DNA from: CAYRGG01 sp964423745
GTDB lineage: Bacteria; Pseudomonadota; Gammaproteobacteria; Competibacterales; Competibacteraceae
NCBI GenBank assembly: GCA_964423745.1
Contig: CAYRGG010000071.1
Location: 1-16,868 of the forward strand
Reading direction: 5' to 3'
DNA: 16,868 bases
Part shown: positions 6,964 to 14,249 of the stretch, one piece after another
How positions within the stretch are numbered: position 1 is the stretch's first letter
How the letters are laid out: every line of letters begins with the position of its first letter
Translations under genes and position numbers: made by a program
The notes under the pieces: model-generated
What the model was told of the DNA's origin: nothing
Database searches by the model: none
Seen by the model: the letters and a program-made list of their open reading frames with translations, nothing else

Positions 6964-8241
6964 ATGCGTCAACTCATTATTCAGGTCAGTCAAGGCCACG
7001 GTGAAGTGGCATTGGTCATTGCACGCCGCCACGGGGGTATTAACCTCGCTTGCTGGACAGGTGTAGATGGTGAGGAAGCCCTAGATATAGTGCTCGTTCA
7101 TGTTTCTAATAGTCAGGTTGAAGAATTGTTAGCGGAACTTGAAAGGTTACCGCGCACGAAGTTCACTTTATTGCCCGTCGGGGTCATCCCGTTGCGTCCG
7201 CCCACCTCGCAAGCGCCCGACCAAGTCACCGATGTAGCTCTACGCAGCCCCATAGAAGTTTTTCTCGGTGGTTTACAAAGCGTGGGTTCATGGATTGGTT
7301 TTCTCGGTTATGCAGCAGCGGCAGGTGTTGTGGTATGGATCGGTTTATTCACCAATACCAGCTATTTGCTGGTGGCTGCCATGCTTATCGCACCTTTTGC
7401 AGGCCCTGCCATGAACACGGCATTAGCCACAGCCAGGGGTGACTTTCAACTGTTATGGCGCAGCCTGCGGCGCTATTTCGTAGCACTAGCGGTGTGCGTT
7501 TCGACGGCTGCTTTACTCAGCTTCGTATTTCAACAGGAAGTGGTAACCTCGTTAATGGATGCCACCAGTCAGATATCATCCATTGCAGTATTGCTGCCTA
7601 TCGTAGCGGGTGCTGCTGGGGCCTTAAACTTGGTTCAGTCTGAGCGCTCCAGTCTTGTGTCAGGGGCGGCCACAGGCATGTTAGTAGCGGCGTCACTAGC
7701 GCCGCCCACGGGTTTGGTAGGTATGGCGGCGGTCATGGAACGCTGGGATATGGTGAGCAACGGCTTATTTTTATTAATCCTCCAGTTGGTGGGGATCAAT
7801 ATAGCAGGCGCTTTGGTATTTCGCAGTTTTGGTCTCACCTCCACTGGCGCCCGTTATGAGCGGGGACGTCCAGGCGTTTCTTTATTGAGCGCTGGCTTGG
7901 CTACGGTTGTGTTAGCCGGTTTATTGGTATGGCAGTTTTGGGAGGGGCCTTATCTCCAACGTACAAGTTTAGCCCAGCGGGCTATTGCGGAGATCCGCCA
8001 AACCGTTGAAGAAAGTGGTTTGGCGTGGCCTCTGGAGGTGAATGCCCGTTTTACGTCCTCGTCCCCCGATGCTGAGCAAAAGACTTTACTGACGGTGGTT
8101 TATGCCCAACGTCGGACAGCAGATTCGACATTGACAAATACCGAGATTCGCCAACAGTTGACAAAAGCTATTGAAGACGCACTACACGAGCAAAAATTTA
8201 TGCCTTTGGTACAAATTAATTTAATGGAAAAATCATCATAA
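6964..8241 (+). CDS. DUF389 / TIGR00341-type multispanning membrane protein
   Basis: A 425-residue inner-membrane protein of the DUF389 family, whose function is not established. A soluble alpha/beta N-terminal domain (about 1-95) leads into a hydrophobic block with about six to seven helices (roughly residues 100-330). This block contains the family's characteristic LLVAAMLIAPFAGPAMNTAL stretch and an ARGD turn after it. A later helix pair carries the MLVAASLAPPTGLVG motif typical of the family. Residues 330-425 form a second soluble domain, longer than in minimal members. No clear Shine-Dalgarno site precedes the ATG; the leader just upstream shares a 16-base motif with the metG leader. The gene is separated from tsaC by a large gap and converges with the GMC gene, so it is probably its own unit. 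Confidence 0.8.
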   Translation: MRQLIIQVSQGHGEVALVIARRHGGINLACWTGVDGEEALDIVLVHVSNSQVEELLAELERLPRTKFTLLPVGVIPLRPPTSQAPDQVTDVALRSPIEVFLGGLQSVGSWIGFLGYAAAAGVVVWIGLFTNTSYLLVAAMLIAPFAGPAMNTALATARGDFQLLWRSLRRYFVALAVCVSTAALLSFVFQQEVVTSLMDATSQISSIAVLLPIVAGAAGALNLVQSERSSLVSGAATGMLVAASLAPPTGLVGMAAVMERWDMVSNGLFLLILQLVGINIAGALVFRSFGLTSTGARYERGRPGVSLLSAGLATVVLAGLLVWQFWEGPYLQRTSLAQRAIAEIRQTVEESGLAWPLEVNARFTSSSPDAEQKTLLTVVYAQRRTADSTLTNTEIRQQLTKAIEDALHEQKFMPLVQINLMEKSS

Positions 8242-8285
8242 ATTCTAAAAATCATTTTTAAAGGTGGCAATTTTTTCAAGCTTTA

Positions 8286-8300
8286 TTGTAAATTTTACAA
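8286..8300. repeat. 15-bp AT-rich inverted repeat between convergent genes
   Basis: TTGTAAATTTTACAA has 7-bp arms around one central base and overlaps the stop codon of the GMC gene on the minus strand. With T-rich sequence nearby it could help end transcription between the convergent DUF389 and GMC genes. The stem is all weak A-T pairing apart from one G-C, so this is only a candidate. Confidence 0.25.
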
Positions 8301-9944
8301 ATCTTGGGGTCCTTGTGGCGATTGACCCAGCATATGATCCGCGACCCGTAACCCATTGGCCGCAATGGTTAAAGAAGGGTTTGTACCAGCGCTAGAAGGA
8401 AAAAAAGAACTGTCCACCACATACAAATTAGCTACGTCATGGGCGCGATTGAAAGGATTTAATACGCTTTCATGGGGGTTCGTGCCAAACCGGCAGGTGC
8501 CACAGACATGGGCAATCCGATCATTGTTTTCGGCTTGTTTGAGGAGCATAAACCGCTGCGGTTTTAGCGCCTCACTCAGTACTTGACGAAATAGCCGAAT
8601 GCGCTGTTTATCGTAGGGGTGTAACCGATACTGCAATCGGATGCGATCCGGAGAAGGACCAGGTTGTACACGATTCTCTGGATGAGGTAAGTCCTCCATG
8701 ATGGAGGCCAGAATAAGACTGCGAGAGAACAGTCGGTTAAAAACTGCTTTGAGAAGTGGTTTTGCTAGGCCAAACACATGGGCCATGTGGGGGTAGCGGC
8801 TTTCGCGCAGATCTTGCTGCATTTGCTCCACCAGAATAGGCGCCGGTGGCAAGCTGCCGAAGGATTGTAGCGAACCCAGTTTAATGTCTTGGCCAACATA
8901 GAAATCGTTACAGGCGATTTCTTTGACATTGCGGTGGAAAGTGGGGTGGATGCCCACGAATACCGCATAAAGGTCGATGCAATGACGCATGACATTGCGG
9001 CCCACCAGTCCTGACTCATTGGCCAAACCTTGGGGCCATGCCGGACAAGCAGAATTCAGTAGCAGCACCGGTGTTTGCAGGGCGCCAGCCGCCAGCACCA
9101 CCTGCTCCCCCTGGAGTCGTAACGTTTTACCCCGCCAAGCGCATACTACCGTGCTTACTCGATCGCCTTGGGTTTCCAAGCGTAGCGCCTGACATTCATC
9201 TAGCAAGTGAGCGCCGTATTGGTTCAGGGCGGGGGCTAAACAAGCGCGGCTACTATCATTTTTGCATGGCTTGGGGCATAGATAGCCTTGGCAACCCTGG
9301 CAATCGGGTACCCATTCACAGGCAAGTGGGAGTTGATAAGGATGTAGTCCTTTACTTTGTAATTGTTCGTAGAGACACTGGTTAGCTTCACTTAAAGGCG
9401 GGGGTGGCAACAGCGAGACAGCGGTTTCTGGTTGCCGCAAGGGGTCTAAGCTGCCACGCACCCCATAAAGCTGTTCCGCTATTGTGTAATAAGGATCCAG
9501 ATCTTCATAACTGATCGGCCAAGCTGTCGGCAAACTGGTGTCAGTTACTTGAGGGAATTGGGCCCGTGGACGAAAGTCTTCTGGAAAAAAGCGCTCCATG
9601 GCCATGCCGTAGAGGGCGCTGCTGCCGCCGGTACCCTGACCTATAAAAGGAATATGGGAACGTGTCTGTAAACCGCTAAGATCTTCGATGAGGTCCGTAT
9701 AACGACCCGCCTGGGCGAGAATATTCTCATGTTGGCGTTGGGCAACTGCCGGTCGATGAAAAAAATGCTCGGCGTAGTGACCCATGAGTGCTTGGGGATC
9801 ATTGAGGTGGGAGCGCCCGCGTTCGCAAAATAAAACCCGTTTACCCGCTTTGGCTAACGCATAACCTAAGGTGGCGCCACCCATTCCGGTACCCACGATA
9901 ATCGTATCCCAGTGGGTTTTTTCGAGATCCTTGTTATCCTTCAT
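8295..9944 (-). CDS. GMC family FAD-dependent oxidoreductase
   Basis: A 549-residue flavoprotein of the glucose-methanol-choline family, which oxidises alcohols, sugars or sterols with FAD. The dinucleotide-binding motif GTGMGG (18-23) lies in an N-terminal Rossmann fold, with an acidic Glu41 at the end of the second strand. The second family segment GTGGSSALYGM is at about 104-114. The C-terminal GMC domain holds His479 (HVCGTCRFG) and Asn522 (GTNPSLTIAANG), the usual catalytic pair positions. A cysteine-rich stretch has Cys209, 215, 218, 223, 227 and 235. Start: the ATG at 9944 has AGGA seven bases upstream. A TTG at 9971 would overlap the upstream gene's stop by four bases but has no ribosome site. 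No Tat or Sec signal peptide is seen, so it should be cytoplasmic or membrane-associated. It follows the hexapeptide acyltransferase in a probable operon. Confidence 0.85.
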   Translation of the reverse strand: MKDNKDLEKTHWDTIIVGTGMGGATLGYALAKAGKRVLFCERGRSHLNDPQALMGHYAEHFFHRPAVAQRQHENILAQAGRYTDLIEDLSGLQTRSHIPFIGQGTGGSSALYGMAMERFFPEDFRPRAQFPQVTDTSLPTAWPISYEDLDPYYTIAEQLYGVRGSLDPLRQPETAVSLLPPPPLSEANQCLYEQLQSKGLHPYQLPLACEWVPDCQGCQGYLCPKPCKNDSSRACLAPALNQYGAHLLDECQALRLETQGDRVSTVVCAWRGKTLRLQGEQVVLAAGALQTPVLLLNSACPAWPQGLANESGLVGRNVMRHCIDLYAVFVGIHPTFHRNVKEIACNDFYVGQDIKLGSLQSFGSLPPAPILVEQMQQDLRESRYPHMAHVFGLAKPLLKAVFNRLFSRSLILASIMEDLPHPENRVQPGPSPDRIRLQYRLHPYDKQRIRLFRQVLSEALKPQRFMLLKQAENNDRIAHVCGTCRFGTNPHESVLNPFNRAHDVANLYVVDSSFFPSSAGTNPSLTIAANGLRVADHMLGQSPQGPQDL

Positions 9945-9967
9945 GACAAAATCCTGACTGACGGCTT

Positions 9968-10651
9968 TCAAAGGCGTAAATCCGCTGGACGAACATTACG
10001 GATTTTGCAGGCTGGATTACCGCCCCACTCTTCCCCCGGCGGAATCTTTGTAAGGGGTGTCACTAAAGCGCCTGCGTAAACCACTGATCCGGCGCCAATT
10101 TCAACCCCTGGCGAGATAATGGCATTAGCGCCAATGGTGACGTTAGCGCCAATGCGCACCGGGCGTATTATAATACGTCCGCTTACCATCATATGGCCTG
10201 AAATAATAGAATTTTGGCCGATGATGGCGTAGTCTCCCAGGTGAATCAGACATGGTTCCCGAAGAATACCGGCAATGGCCACATCCCGCCCTACTTGTGC
10301 GCCGAATAATTTAGCGACTGCAGGGCGGGCAAACACAGTGGTGAAAGGCGACAGGGCATAGCGTCCAAATTCCTCAATGACACTTAACAATTTCCAATAG
10401 GTAAAAGGAGCCTTCTCTATAGCATAGAGGCCCTCGGCAAGGGGATGTATCCGCAGTGCTATGCGGTAACAAAGGGCAGCTAATAAGCCGAACAACAAAA
10501 GAAACGATAGACCATCTACCAACACATGATAATCGCCGAACCCATGTTTTGAGAGGGGTACCAAAAAAAAGGCTAATAAACCCACGTCAAGAACGATCAG
10601 TAACGTCAATACCAGGGTGCTCAGTAGGTAATCCAGCGGCGAGGTTTTCAT
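9968..10651 (-). CDS. Membrane-anchored hexapeptide-repeat (left-handed beta-helix) acyltransferase-like protein
   Basis: A 227-residue protein with two predicted membrane helices at the N-terminus (about 8-33 and 45-68), a linker with PLAEGLYAIEK (70-80), and hexapeptide repeats from about 115 to 215. The repeats (VGRDVAIAG, LGDYAIIGQNSIISG, IGANVTIGANAIISPGVEIGAGSVV) predict a left-handed beta-helix as in CoA- or ACP-dependent acyltransferases. This layout resembles the C-terminal membrane/beta-helix part of NRPS-like 'Pls/PosA' proteins, here standing alone. The active-site His of acetyltransferases is not evident in the usual place, so enzymatic activity is uncertain. A GGAG lies 10 bases before the start. 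The GMC gene follows 23 bases after the stop and is likely on the same transcript. Confidence 0.75.
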   Translation of the reverse strand: MKTSPLDYLLSTLVLTLLIVLDVGLLAFFLVPLSKHGFGDYHVLVDGLSFLLLFGLLAALCYRIALRIHPLAEGLYAIEKAPFTYWKLLSVIEEFGRYALSPFTTVFARPAVAKLFGAQVGRDVAIAGILREPCLIHLGDYAIIGQNSIISGHMMVSGRIIIRPVRIGANVTIGANAIISPGVEIGAGSVVYAGALVTPLTKIPPGEEWGGNPACKIRNVRPADLRL

Positions 10652-10741
10652 ATCACGAGAACTCCATCAGCTCGTTTAGCTATAGTCCTAATCCAGTTGT
10701 TTATGTTGTTTTTTATGGACTGCCTTAATCACGGGTGTGTT

Positions 10742-10788
10742 CCCTTAAGGGCATTTCTTATTTGCGGCAATTAGTTAAACTCTTTAAC
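10742..10788. promoter_or_regulatory. Two palindromes in the divergent region (possible operators)
   Basis: The 244-base divergent gap (10652-10895) contains a perfect 10-bp palindrome CCCTTAAGGG (10742-10751) and a 15-bp inverted repeat GTTAAACTCTTTAAC (10774-10788; 6-bp arms, 3-base spacer). A wider AATTAG/CTAATT pair (10769-10774 and 10803-10808) surrounds the second. They are placed where a repressor could control the RND permease or the divergent operon. No local regulator gene supports this, and I found no convincing -35/-10 pair. Confidence 0.3.
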
Positions 10789-10895
10789 CTCCAACTAGAA
10801 AGCTAATTCTCAGCACCCATCAGTATCGAAACAACACACCAAGTATTCGAAGCCACAGGGTACGAGGTTGATAAAACAAAGGGAAGTGTCACGTT

Positions 10896-13800
10896 ATGCT
10901 CGTTCGATTATTGCAAAATCATGTACTTGCCAACCTGACTTTCGTGTTGATTTTAGGCGCAGGCATATTGGCCTACGTGTTGTTGCCTCGAGAACAAGAC
11001 CCTTCCATAACCTTTAATTGGGTGCAGATTACCACGGCATGGCCTGGAGCGTCGGCGGAAGATGTGGAAAAACTCATCACCGAACCCTTGGAAGAAGCCG
11101 TTCGCGCCGTGCAAGATATTCGTTTTGCCTCCAGCACCAGTCGACCTGGCATGTCCACCTTATTGGTGCGTTTCCAAGATTTGAGCGAGGGGGATTACGA
11201 TAAGCGTATGAATGATCTGCGTCGCGAGGTGCAGACCGAAGCGGATCGAGAATTACCCTTAGCGGCGGAAGAGCCGCAATTTTTCGAGTTGACCAGCGCC
11301 AATATGTTTCCCGCTGCGTTGATTGTGGTGAGCGGCGCCGCCGACGATGAAATTCTGCGACGCAATGCAAGGCAGGTACAGGAGGATCTGGAACGTCTGG
11401 CTCAGGTGGAAAGCGTTGAGGCGGGGGGGCTCCATGATCCAGAATTACAGATTATTTTTTCCCCTGAAGAGCTTGCCAACGTGGGTGTTACACCTGTCGC
11501 GTTAGCTAATACGGTGTCTGCTTATTTACGGGACATGGCTGCTGGTAGTCTACGCCAGGGCGAGCAACAGTGGTTAGTGCGTGTCATTGGCATGGGCCAA
11601 CAGTTGGATGTTTTAGCGCAAGTGCCGTTAAATACAACCTCAGGTCCCATACCTTTGGAACGTGTTGCAACCCTCAGCCGCGCCCGGGAAAAACCTGTCC
11701 AATTGGTACGTTACAACGGTAAACCCGCCGTACTATTAGTAGTCAGTAAAAAAGCGAAAGTTAGCGCACTAGCTTTGTTGGAACAGTTAAAAGCCTATCT
11801 CCAGCGGCAACAAAATCTAAGTCGTGCTACTGGTGTAGAATTAGTGTTAGTGGACGACCAAACTCCCCGTACCCGCAGAGCATTGCGTATTATGGAAAAT
11901 AACGCTCTGTTAGGACTGGCTTTGGTGATCCTGACAACCTGGATTTTTCTCGGTGGACGGCTGGCTTTCTTTATCGGTATCGGTATCCCATTCACTCTGG
12001 CAGGCACGTTTGGCGTACTTTTTTTGCTAGATCAGAGTCTTAATATCGCGGTGTTTCTAGGCATTGTCATCGCCTTAGGTATGTTGGTGGATGATGCCGT
12101 AGTGGTGATGGAGGCCATCCACTACCGGTTGCAGCAAGGCATGGCGTCCCTGGCGGCGGTGTCAGCCGGGCTTGCAGAAGTAGCTACGCCGGTGGTGACT
12201 GCGGTAATGACCACCATGGCGGCGTTTCTGCCGTTATTGTTAACACCTGGGTTGTTGGGCAAATTCATGTTTATGATTCCTTCAGTGGTCACAGTGGCCC
12301 TGGCGATTAGTCTAATCGAAGCCTTATGGATGTTGCCCGCCCATATAACCTACGGTGTGTCCGTAAAAAATCACGCCTTATCCACCGTTCAGCGTTATCG
12401 GCGAGGAACTCTGCGTTGGTTACGCATCAACTATACGCAGCTGCTGTTACGAGTATTGCGGCGACCGGTCATTGCTTTGGTGGCGGTTGTGGTGCTATTT
12501 ACCATGGCCATTGGTGTGCTGGGTAGCGGTTTGGTGCGTACTGATTTCTTTGCCACCGACCCTATTCGGTTGTTTTATGTCAACGTAGAAATGCCCCCTA
12601 GCACCTCGTTGCAAGAAACCCTGCAGTTGGTACAAATTCTAGAGGCTAACATCAAACGCCAAACACAGCCTGGAGAATTGCGGGAAACGGTTGGCTATGC
12701 GGGGCTTATGTTTACCGAGAATGGTTTAGTATCTGGCGATCAATACGGCCAACTGGCTGTGAGTCTGCATCCCCGTAGGCCAGACTTACGTAGCGTGGAC
12801 GCCATGATTGACAGTTTACGGGATGATCTCCTCAGCATACCGGGACCGGTACGAGTGTTTTTTGTACGGCGAGCCGCTGGACCGCCAGCCAGCAAACCCA
12901 TCAACGTCAAGGTCAGGGGCGATGATTTTTCCGAACTGCGCCGAGCAGTGGCGGCCCTGGAAGGTCGTTTACAAGTCATGCCAGGGGTTAAAGATATCAG
13001 TAACGACGATGTACCCGGTACCCTACAACTTAACCTACGCTTGGATGGCGCGGCCATTCAGCGAGCCGGTTTAGATCCCTTGATCGTGGTGCGTACTATT
13101 CGTTTACTATTAGACGGTGAAGTGGTGGCAAGCTTTCAGGATCAAGGTGAAAAGGTGGATGTGCGAGTACAGGCCCAATTGCCTGAGGCCAACGCCATCA
13201 ATGCTATCGTCGATCAACCCATTGCCCTGCCCGACGGGGGTGAAGTCGCTTTGCGCCAGTTGGTCAATTTAGAGAAAGGGTTTGGTGCAGTTGCTATCCA
13301 ACATTACAAATTTCGCCGTAGTATCACCGTAGAAGCTGATATCGATAAAGCCCAAACCAGCGCAGTGGCTGTAAATCAGCGTATCCAACAGGAATGGGAG
13401 ACATTGCGTAGCCACTTTCCCAATGTGGACTTGGATTTTTCCGGCGTTTTTGAAGATATTCAGGAAGGATTACAGGCATTGGCTACGCTATTTGTACTGG
13501 GGATTGCCGTTATTTATCTTATTTTGGCCACTCAGTTTGGTAGCTATTGGCAGCCTTTGATGATTCTTGCGTCAGTGCCCATGGCTTTTAGTGGTGTCAT
13601 CTTTGGGTTACTGATTAGCCAACATCCTCTTAGTTTATACACGTTGTATGGTGTCGTGGCCCTGACGGGCATTGCGGTCAACGCGGCCATCGTCCTAATC
13701 GTGGCCGCCAACGACCGCTTAAAACGGGGCATGAGTGTTACACACGCTACTGTATACGCAGCCCGCCGCCGATTGGTCCCTATTCTGATCACCACTTTAA

Positions 13801-13979
13801 CGACTATGGCCGGTCTTTTTTCCTTAGCTGTCGGTTTGGGAGGGAAATCACTCCTGTGGGGTCCAGTGGCGTCCGCCATTGTCTGGGGGTTAGGCTTTTC
13901 CAGTGTGTTGACCTTATTTGTAATTCCGGTGCTTTACCGGTTAGCGATGGGTCGCCGAAGCAAAGCTGTTATGGCGTAG
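10896..13979 (+). CDS. RND efflux transporter permease subunit (AcrB/HAE family-like)
   Basis: A 1027-residue inner-membrane proton-driven exporter of full RND length. It has the standard plan: TM1 near residues 10-32, a first periplasmic porter loop, a TM2-TM6 block (about 330-490), TM7 near 530, a second large loop, and TM8-TM12 (about 860-1020). TM4 keeps the proton-relay pair Asp399-Asp400 in GMLVDDAVVVME. The TM10 position of the AcrB relay Lys is Asn929 in a GIAVNAAIVL context, like the many RND pumps with a GIVVNNAIVL motif, but with a further Asn-to-Ala change. A periplasmic PGASAEDVEK segment is typical. GGGAAG (10881-10886) nine bases upstream supports the start. No adaptor or outer-membrane factor is adjacent; the only adaptor in the window is at 1003-2034. 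The substrate is not predictable. Confidence 0.9.
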   Translation: MLVRLLQNHVLANLTFVLILGAGILAYVLLPREQDPSITFNWVQITTAWPGASAEDVEKLITEPLEEAVRAVQDIRFASSTSRPGMSTLLVRFQDLSEGDYDKRMNDLRREVQTEADRELPLAAEEPQFFELTSANMFPAALIVVSGAADDEILRRNARQVQEDLERLAQVESVEAGGLHDPELQIIFSPEELANVGVTPVALANTVSAYLRDMAAGSLRQGEQQWLVRVIGMGQQLDVLAQVPLNTTSGPIPLERVATLSRAREKPVQLVRYNGKPAVLLVVSKKAKVSALALLEQLKAYLQRQQNLSRATGVELVLVDDQTPRTRRALRIMENNALLGLALVILTTWIFLGGRLAFFIGIGIPFTLAGTFGVLFLLDQSLNIAVFLGIVIALGMLVDDAVVVMEAIHYRLQQGMASLAAVSAGLAEVATPVVTAVMTTMAAFLPLLLTPGLLGKFMFMIPSVVTVALAISLIEALWMLPAHITYGVSVKNHALSTVQRYRRGTLRWLRINYTQLLLRVLRRPVIALVAVVVLFTMAIGVLGSGLVRTDFFATDPIRLFYVNVEMPPSTSLQETLQLVQILEANIKRQTQPGELRETVGYAGLMFTENGLVSGDQYGQLAVSLHPRRPDLRSVDAMIDSLRDDLLSIPGPVRVFFVRRAAGPPASKPINVKVRGDDFSELRRAVAALEGRLQVMPGVKDISNDDVPGTLQLNLRLDGAAIQRAGLDPLIVVRTIRLLLDGEVVASFQDQGEKVDVRVQAQLPEANAINAIVDQPIALPDGGEVALRQLVNLEKGFGAVAIQHYKFRRSITVEADIDKAQTSAVAVNQRIQQEWETLRSHFPNVDLDFSGVFEDIQEGLQALATLFVLGIAVIYLILATQFGSYWQPLMILASVPMAFSGVIFGLLISQHPLSLYTLYGVVALTGIAVNAAIVLIVAANDRLKRGMSVTHATVYAARRRLVPILITTLTTMAGLFSLAVGLGGKSLLWGPVASAIVWGLGFSSVLTLFVIPVLYRLAMGRRSKAVMA

Positions 13980-14006
13980 TTAGGTAAGCTCAGTCAAGGA
14001 TACTAT

Positions 14007-14024
14007 CGGGGCTAGGTAGCCCCG
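14007..14024 (+). terminator. GC-rich hairpin after the RND gene
   Basis: CGGGGCTA and TAGCCCCG form 8-bp complementary arms around GG (in practice a 7-bp stem with a 4-base loop), 28 bases after the RND stop. The tail after it is mixed sequence rather than a T-run, so it is at best a weak intrinsic terminator or an mRNA-end-stabilising hairpin. Confidence 0.45.
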
Positions 14025-14128
14025 TTCTGCCCGCTCAATAGATTTTGCTTCTCCTGCAACACGTATTTGTTCACTGTTATTTTTGTTGGTCCAGTGTGAA
14101 CATGCTGGTAGCCTCGCTGGACGGTTAC

Positions 14129-14196
14129 GCTTATTATTAAGCCCTGTAGGGTGAGCAACTTGTTGCCCACGCGCTAATTCCTGTGCTTATTATTAA
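14129..14196. repeat. Palindromic REP/MITE-like element flanked by 12-bp direct repeats
   Basis: Two identical 12-mers GCTTATTATTAA lie at 14129-14140 and 14185-14196. Between them is a hairpin-forming segment at 14151-14170: arms GTGAGCAAC and GTTGCCCAC pair at 8 of 9 positions around a TT loop. It is preceded by CCCTGTAGGG (14142-14151). The TAGGGTG-GCAA...TTGCCCAC form resembles palindromic intergenic repeats found dispersed in many bacterial genomes. The flanking repeats look like a target-site duplication, but 12-mers in AT-rich sequence can arise by chance or slippage. Confidence 0.4.
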
Positions 14197-14249
14197 ATTA
14201 TGTCCCATAAAACCTTTTAATTGAATGATTAAAACCAGTGATTGATTCC

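Noticed and set aside
8266..8282. TGGCA element near a possible sigma-54 promoter.
   Set aside because: The downstream TTGC box at the needed spacing is absent, and it lies between convergent genes.
14160..14196. TTGTTG with a TTATTA downstream as a metG promoter.
   Set aside because: The spacing is over 20 bases, and the elements fall inside the palindromic repeat and its flank.
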